From contig JBPCKZ010000138.1 of NCBI GenBank assembly GCA_051003795.1, positions 1-52,879 of the forward strand: 52,879 nucleotides of DNA, in the 5' to 3' direction. The position numbers and the translations under genes are program-made. Under the pieces are notes generated by a model. That model saw only the letters and a list, made by a program, of their open reading frames with translations, searched no databases and had not been told where the DNA came from. Within the stretch, counting starts at the first letter, position 1; each line of letters starts with the position of its first letter. Source of the DNA: JALYXS01 sp051003795. Its GTDB lineage: Bacteria > Acidobacteriota > Terriglobia > Bryobacterales > Bryobacteraceae. Positions 49,928 through 52,879 of this stretch are shown here, piece by piece.

Positions 49928-51174
49928 TCGAATCTCCCGTTTACCCGCACGGCTCCAATCTCTCCCTTTCTCTGGATTTCTCCCGCAAAGATCTCGAAGC
50001 CGTGAAGCAAACTTTGGCCGCGAGCGAAACGCTCGAACTGCAACCTAACGCCAAAGGGCTTTATCCGGCGAGCCCCAGCCAAGCCCCGGACGCAATTTCG
50101 GGTTATCAGCATGCGTGGATTCGCGATAACGTCCAAATTGCATTCTCTTTCTTCAAGCGCGGCGAAATTGAGCGCGCGGCTTGCACGGTCCGGGCGCTTA
50201 CCGCTTTCCTGCTAGGCGAGCGGCACCGGTTCGAAGCCATTCTGCGCAATCCGCTATTAAAGGAGCACGTCAACGAGCGGCCCCACGTCCGTTTCGACGC
50301 GTTCACGCTTCATGAAATTCGAGCGCCATGGGCGCACGCGCAGAACGACGCGCTCGGCTACGTTCTGTGGCTCCGATTTTTGCTGGCAAACGTTGGCTGT
50401 TGCCCTCTCAATACGGAAGAGCTTGAGTTGTACGGCTTATTTCCCCGTTACTTTCGCGCGATCGAATACTGGTCGGACCCGGACAGCGGTTGTTGGGAAG
50501 AATCGCGAAAAATCAACTGCTCGAGCGTCGGCACCGTGATGGCTGGATTGCGCGAATTGCAGAAGTATCTCGCCAAATCCGGAAGCATTTCAACCGTTAC
50601 GCCGGACGAGGTTCAATTCCTCATCGATCGCGGAAAACTGACATTGAAGGCCCTTCCTTTCGAGTCGCCGCCGCAACGGGGAATCGACGCCGCTTTGTTA
50701 TTTCTCATTTACCCATTGGAAATCGTTAGCGAGCGCGAGCTTCAGAATTTGATTCTCAACTTGGTAAAGGCGAGGCTCGAAGGACCACATGGCATACGGC
50801 GCTACATCGGCGATTCGTACTTCTGTCAGGATTACGACCTCTGGTTTCCAGAAATCGGAAGTTCGGATTTTAGCGATCGCATCGAAATTCGCGACGAATT
50901 CCTGAAGCCCGGCCGTGAAGCACAGTGGTGTTTGTTCGATCCCCTATTGTCGGTAATCTACGGCCGCCTCCATGAGGCCGACCGGTCCAGAACGGATTGC
51001 CGGGAAAAGCAGATTTTCCATTTCAATCGTTCGCTGTCCCAATTAACCCCGGGAGGCCAATGCCCCGAGCTCTACTACCTCCGCCGGGGCGTTTACACTC
51101 CGAACGCCCATACGCCATTGGGCTGGACACAGGCGAACCTGGCATTGGCCGTACACTATCTCGATAAAATCTAG
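49924..51174 (+). CDS. GH15-like (glucoamylase / phosphorylase-kinase-alpha type) protein
   Basis: The 416-residue protein starts at GTG 49924 (VIESPVYPHGSNLSLSLDFS) and has an alpha/alpha barrel. GH15-like landmarks are GYQHAWIRDNVQIAFSFF, APWAHAQNDALGYVLWLRFL, DPDSGCWEESRKINCSSVGT, IGDSYFCQDYDLWFP and PLGWTQANLALAVHYL. The acid/base Glu is probably in CWEES. GH15 enzymes release glucose from alpha-glucans, but related proteins are regulatory. There is no signal peptide, and it is much shorter than fungal glucoamylases, as in bacterial members. It shares its stop in CTAG with the SDR gene. GlgA is far away (27785), so a glycogen link is only possible. Confidence 0.8.
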   Translation: MIESPVYPHGSNLSLSLDFSRKDLEAVKQTLAASETLELQPNAKGLYPASPSQAPDAISGYQHAWIRDNVQIAFSFFKRGEIERAACTVRALTAFLLGERHRFEAILRNPLLKEHVNERPHVRFDAFTLHEIRAPWAHAQNDALGYVLWLRFLLANVGCCPLNTEELELYGLFPRYFRAIEYWSDPDSGCWEESRKINCSSVGTVMAGLRELQKYLAKSGSISTVTPDEVQFLIDRGKLTLKALPFESPPQRGIDAALLFLIYPLEIVSERELQNLILNLVKARLEGPHGIRRYIGDSYFCQDYDLWFPEIGSSDFSDRIEIRDEFLKPGREAQWCLFDPLLSVIYGRLHEADRSRTDCREKQIFHFNRSLSQLTPGGQCPELYYLRRGVYTPNAHTPLGWTQANLALAVHYLDKI

Positions 51175-51998
51175 AAGTGCATCCCGCCGCTGCAAATCAA
51201 CACTTCGCCCGTGACGAAATCGCTCAACGGTGAGCAGAAAAACAATACCGGCCCAGCCGCTTCGTCCGCCGTTCCCGCGCGTCCGAGCGGACTCATCCCC
51301 TTCACCGCTTCCAGGACTTTGGGCTGCACGCCCACCGGAATCTCTCGTCCGTGAACCTCAATCGTCGCGCATTCCTTATTCAGCGGCTGAATCAACCGCG
51401 TTTCGATCAGCCCAAAACCCACGCAATTCACGTTCACGTTGTATCGTCCCCACTCTTTGGCGAGGGTGCGCGTCAAGCCGATCACGGCCGCTTTTCCGGA
51501 TGCATAACCGGACTGCCCGGCGCTTCCATCCGTGCCTGAAATGGATGTGATGTTGACGACCTTGCGCATCACGCGACGGCCCTCGGCTATTTCCCGCTTG
51601 GCGGAATCGCGAATAAAGGCCGACGCCGCGCGAAGGATGCGAAATGGCGCGACCACGTGAATATCGAGCATCGCTTGAAACTGCTCGTCGGTCGTTTTCT
51701 GGATGACGTTGTCCCAGGTATACCCGGCGTTGTTGACGATGATGTCGAGGCCGCCCAGTTGTTCAACGGTCGCGTCAACGAGCTTTTGCGGGAAGGCCGG
51801 GTCGGTCACATCGCCCGGGTATTGCGCGGCTCTCCCGCCGTCGGCGGCAATCGCGGCGTGCGTTTCAGAGGAAGGTCCGGCGTCGAGATCGTTCACCATC
51901 ACCGAAGCTCCCGCCGCCGCAAGCTGCCGTGCGATCGCGCATCCGATTCCTCGGCCCGCGCCGGTAACCAGAGCCACTTTCGAATGAAGAGAAATCAT
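51171..51998 (-). CDS. Short-chain dehydrogenase/reductase
   Basis: The 275-residue enzyme has the SDR Rossmann motif TGAGRGIG (residues 12-19), the NNAG strand, and the catalytic Ser-Tyr-Lys as ITSISGTDGSAGQSGYASGK. A C-terminal LFFCSPLSDFVTGEVLICSG closes it. SDRs reduce keto or oxidise hydroxyl groups with NAD(P)H; substrate unknown. The ATG 51998 overlaps the dapD stop (ATGA), so it is cotranslated with a lysine-pathway enzyme. The frame extends upstream to 52283 inside dapD, but that part has no similarity. Confidence 0.9.
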   Translation of the reverse strand: MISLHSKVALVTGAGRGIGCAIARQLAAAGASVMVNDLDAGPSSETHAAIAADGGRAAQYPGDVTDPAFPQKLVDATVEQLGGLDIIVNNAGYTWDNVIQKTTDEQFQAMLDIHVVAPFRILRAASAFIRDSAKREIAEGRRVMRKVVNITSISGTDGSAGQSGYASGKAAVIGLTRTLAKEWGRYNVNVNCVGFGLIETRLIQPLNKECATIEVHGREIPVGVQPKVLEAVKGMSPLGRAGTADEAAGPVLFFCSPLSDFVTGEVLICSGGMHF

Positions 51999-52831
51999 CG
52001 GAGCAAATCTTCCAATTGGAGCTTGGCGTCGGTCTTCCGGTCTCGATATTTGACGATCACGGGCGTGTAGAGCGAAATGTTCCAGTCCTTTCCCGGGCCG
52101 GAAGTAATCGCGCGGGATCCCGCCACGACCACGGCTTCTTCTGGAATCACCAGCGGGCAATCGTCCGTTGCGCGATGCACGACATTGCGCACAATGTCGT
52201 AAACGGGCGTTGAGCGGTTCAAAATCGTTCCCGTCCCCAGCACGGCGCGCCGGCGGACCACCGCGCCTTCGTAGACTCCGCAATTGCCGCCCACCAGCAC
52301 GTCGTCTTCAATGATTACAGGCATTGCGCCTACGGGCTCAAGCACGCCGCCGATCTGCGACGCCGCGGAAATGTGGCAGTTCTTTCCGATCTGGGCGCAG
52401 CTTCCAACGAGCGCGTGTGAATCGATCATGGTGCCTTCGTCGACCCATGCGCCCACGTTGATGTACATCGGCGGCATGCACGTGACGCCCCTGCCGATAT
52501 AGCAGCCATCGCGGATACTGGAGCCGCCGGGCACGATGCGCACGCCGCTCCGCGCGGAGAACTGATGAACGGGATACGTGGCTTTATCGAAGAACGGCTG
52601 CCGAATGGAGTTCACCGACATATCCACAATTTCGCCCATGCGGAAGCCGAGCAGGATGCCCTTCTTCACCCACCCGTTGACCCGCCAGCCGCCGGCGGCG
52701 GCAGTGTCTGGTTGCGCCGCGCGCACGGCGCCCGCGTTGAGCGCGTCCTTGAAACGCTGGAAGAGCGCGAAGTGCGCCTCCGTGTAAGCCGGCGGCTTCT
52801 CGTCGAAAAGCCGTTCGATCTCAGTTTGCAT
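51995..52831 (-). CDS. dapD: Tetrahydrodipicolinate N-succinyltransferase
   Basis: The 278-residue enzyme (ATG 52831) has an N-terminal helical domain (MQTEIERLFDEKPPAYTEAH) and the left-handed beta-helix from about residue 95 (VRIVPGGSSIRDGCYIGRGV, MYINVGAWVDEGTMIDSHAL, then GNCGVYEGAVV). These are the DapD hallmarks. It uses succinyl-CoA in lysine and meso-DAP synthesis. No other dap gene is in the window; the SDR follows with an ATGA overlap. The region before the ATG holds no good ribosome-binding site and starts with the palindromic element at 52845-52879. Confidence 0.93.
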   Translation of the reverse strand: MQTEIERLFDEKPPAYTEAHFALFQRFKDALNAGAVRAAQPDTAAAGGWRVNGWVKKGILLGFRMGEIVDMSVNSIRQPFFDKATYPVHQFSARSGVRIVPGGSSIRDGCYIGRGVTCMPPMYINVGAWVDEGTMIDSHALVGSCAQIGKNCHISAASQIGGVLEPVGAMPVIIEDDVLVGGNCGVYEGAVVRRRAVLGTGTILNRSTPVYDIVRNVVHRATDDCPLVIPEEAVVVAGSRAITSGPGKDWNISLYTPVIVKYRDRKTDAKLQLEDLLR

Positions 52832-52844
52832 GTGTTGTGGCGCG

Positions 52845-52879
52845 GGCACTCGTGCCTGCCGTGTCCACACTCGTGTGGA
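52845..52879. repeat. Two adjoining short palindromes (REP-like) at the window end
   Basis: ggcac-tc-gtgcc (52845-52856) and tccacac-tc-gtgtgga (52864-52879) are perfect stems with two-base loops, spaced by seven bases. The first is preceded by tgtggcgcg, which recalls the arm of the palindrome at 773-802 (tgtggcgcacgca). I think both belong to one family of dispersed palindromes. The second stem runs to the window end, so more may follow. It lies just before dapD. Confidence 0.6.

Noticed and set aside
51999..52283. N-terminal extension of the SDR
   Set aside because: It lies inside dapD in another frame and has no SDR features.

Overview
The window reads as a chromosomal segment of an Acidobacteriota bacterium, most likely of the Bryobacterales/Solibacteres type. 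This rests on the gene families and not on any marker-gene comparison: a VWFA-related Acidobacterial-type domain protein, an Oar-like TonB-dependent receptor with an N-terminal carboxypeptidase-regulatory domain, a DUF1592/DUF1552 pair, a CRTAC1 (FG-GAP/UnbV) protein, an S8 protease with a SAVWGT tail, a UpxY-type NusG paralogue, and many secreted TPR proteins. The DNA is GC-rich and genes are packed on both strands, with many ATGA/GTGA start-stop overlaps. No prophage, CRISPR array or rRNA operon is visible. The only mobile-element trace is a broken IS3-type transposase.

Layout. 1-6306: the tail of a DUF5916-like outer-membrane barrel protein faces a minus-strand run of five genes (catalytic M16 protease, non-catalytic M16 with a LolA-like tail, a LolA-like protein, a Kdo-hydroxylase-like dioxygenase, and a 51-residue metallothionein-like protein). 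6407-10609: FAD monooxygenase, HhH protein, and a GH20 hexosaminidase gene interrupted by an in-frame amber codon. 10655-17669: inverted repeat, S8 protease with hexapeptide repeats, UpxY/NusG paralogue, a coupled M20 peptidase-EamA transporter-HtrA run, and a peptidoglycan-binding protein. 17674-27387: CRTAC1 protein, tRNA-Met, AlkA-like glycosylase, VWA protein, four TPR proteins, RNase III and a tiny zinc-ribbon gene. 27435-32833: VOC protein coupled to glycogen synthase, thioredoxin, a secreted phosphoesterase, a GH51 remnant, an isochorismatase-like hydrolase and cytochrome c. 32925-36657: M20 peptidase, PpiC/SurA-like isomerase, BON protein, an 18-bp tandem repeat and DUF2461. 36750-45040: large TonB-dependent receptor with a coupled beta-propeller protein, RlpA-like protein and the DUF1592/DUF1552 pair. 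45070-52879: small hypothetical, IS3 remnant, MauE/DoxX plus DsbA-like pair, sugar isomerase/epimerase coupled to DUF763, a frameshifted membrane-protein gene, a GH15-like enzyme, and an SDR coupled to dapD.

Functionally the window is rich in exported and envelope proteins: proteases, LolA-like and PpiC/HtrA envelope quality-control factors, Kdo modification, RlpA, BON, and outer-membrane barrels. I did not find a convincing new defence or biosynthetic system. The strongest leads are the five-gene M16/LolA-like/Kdo-hydroxylase/metallothionein operon, the ladder of overlapping mini-ORFs inside it, the amber-interrupted GH20 gene, and several small or decayed genes that a length cutoff would miss.
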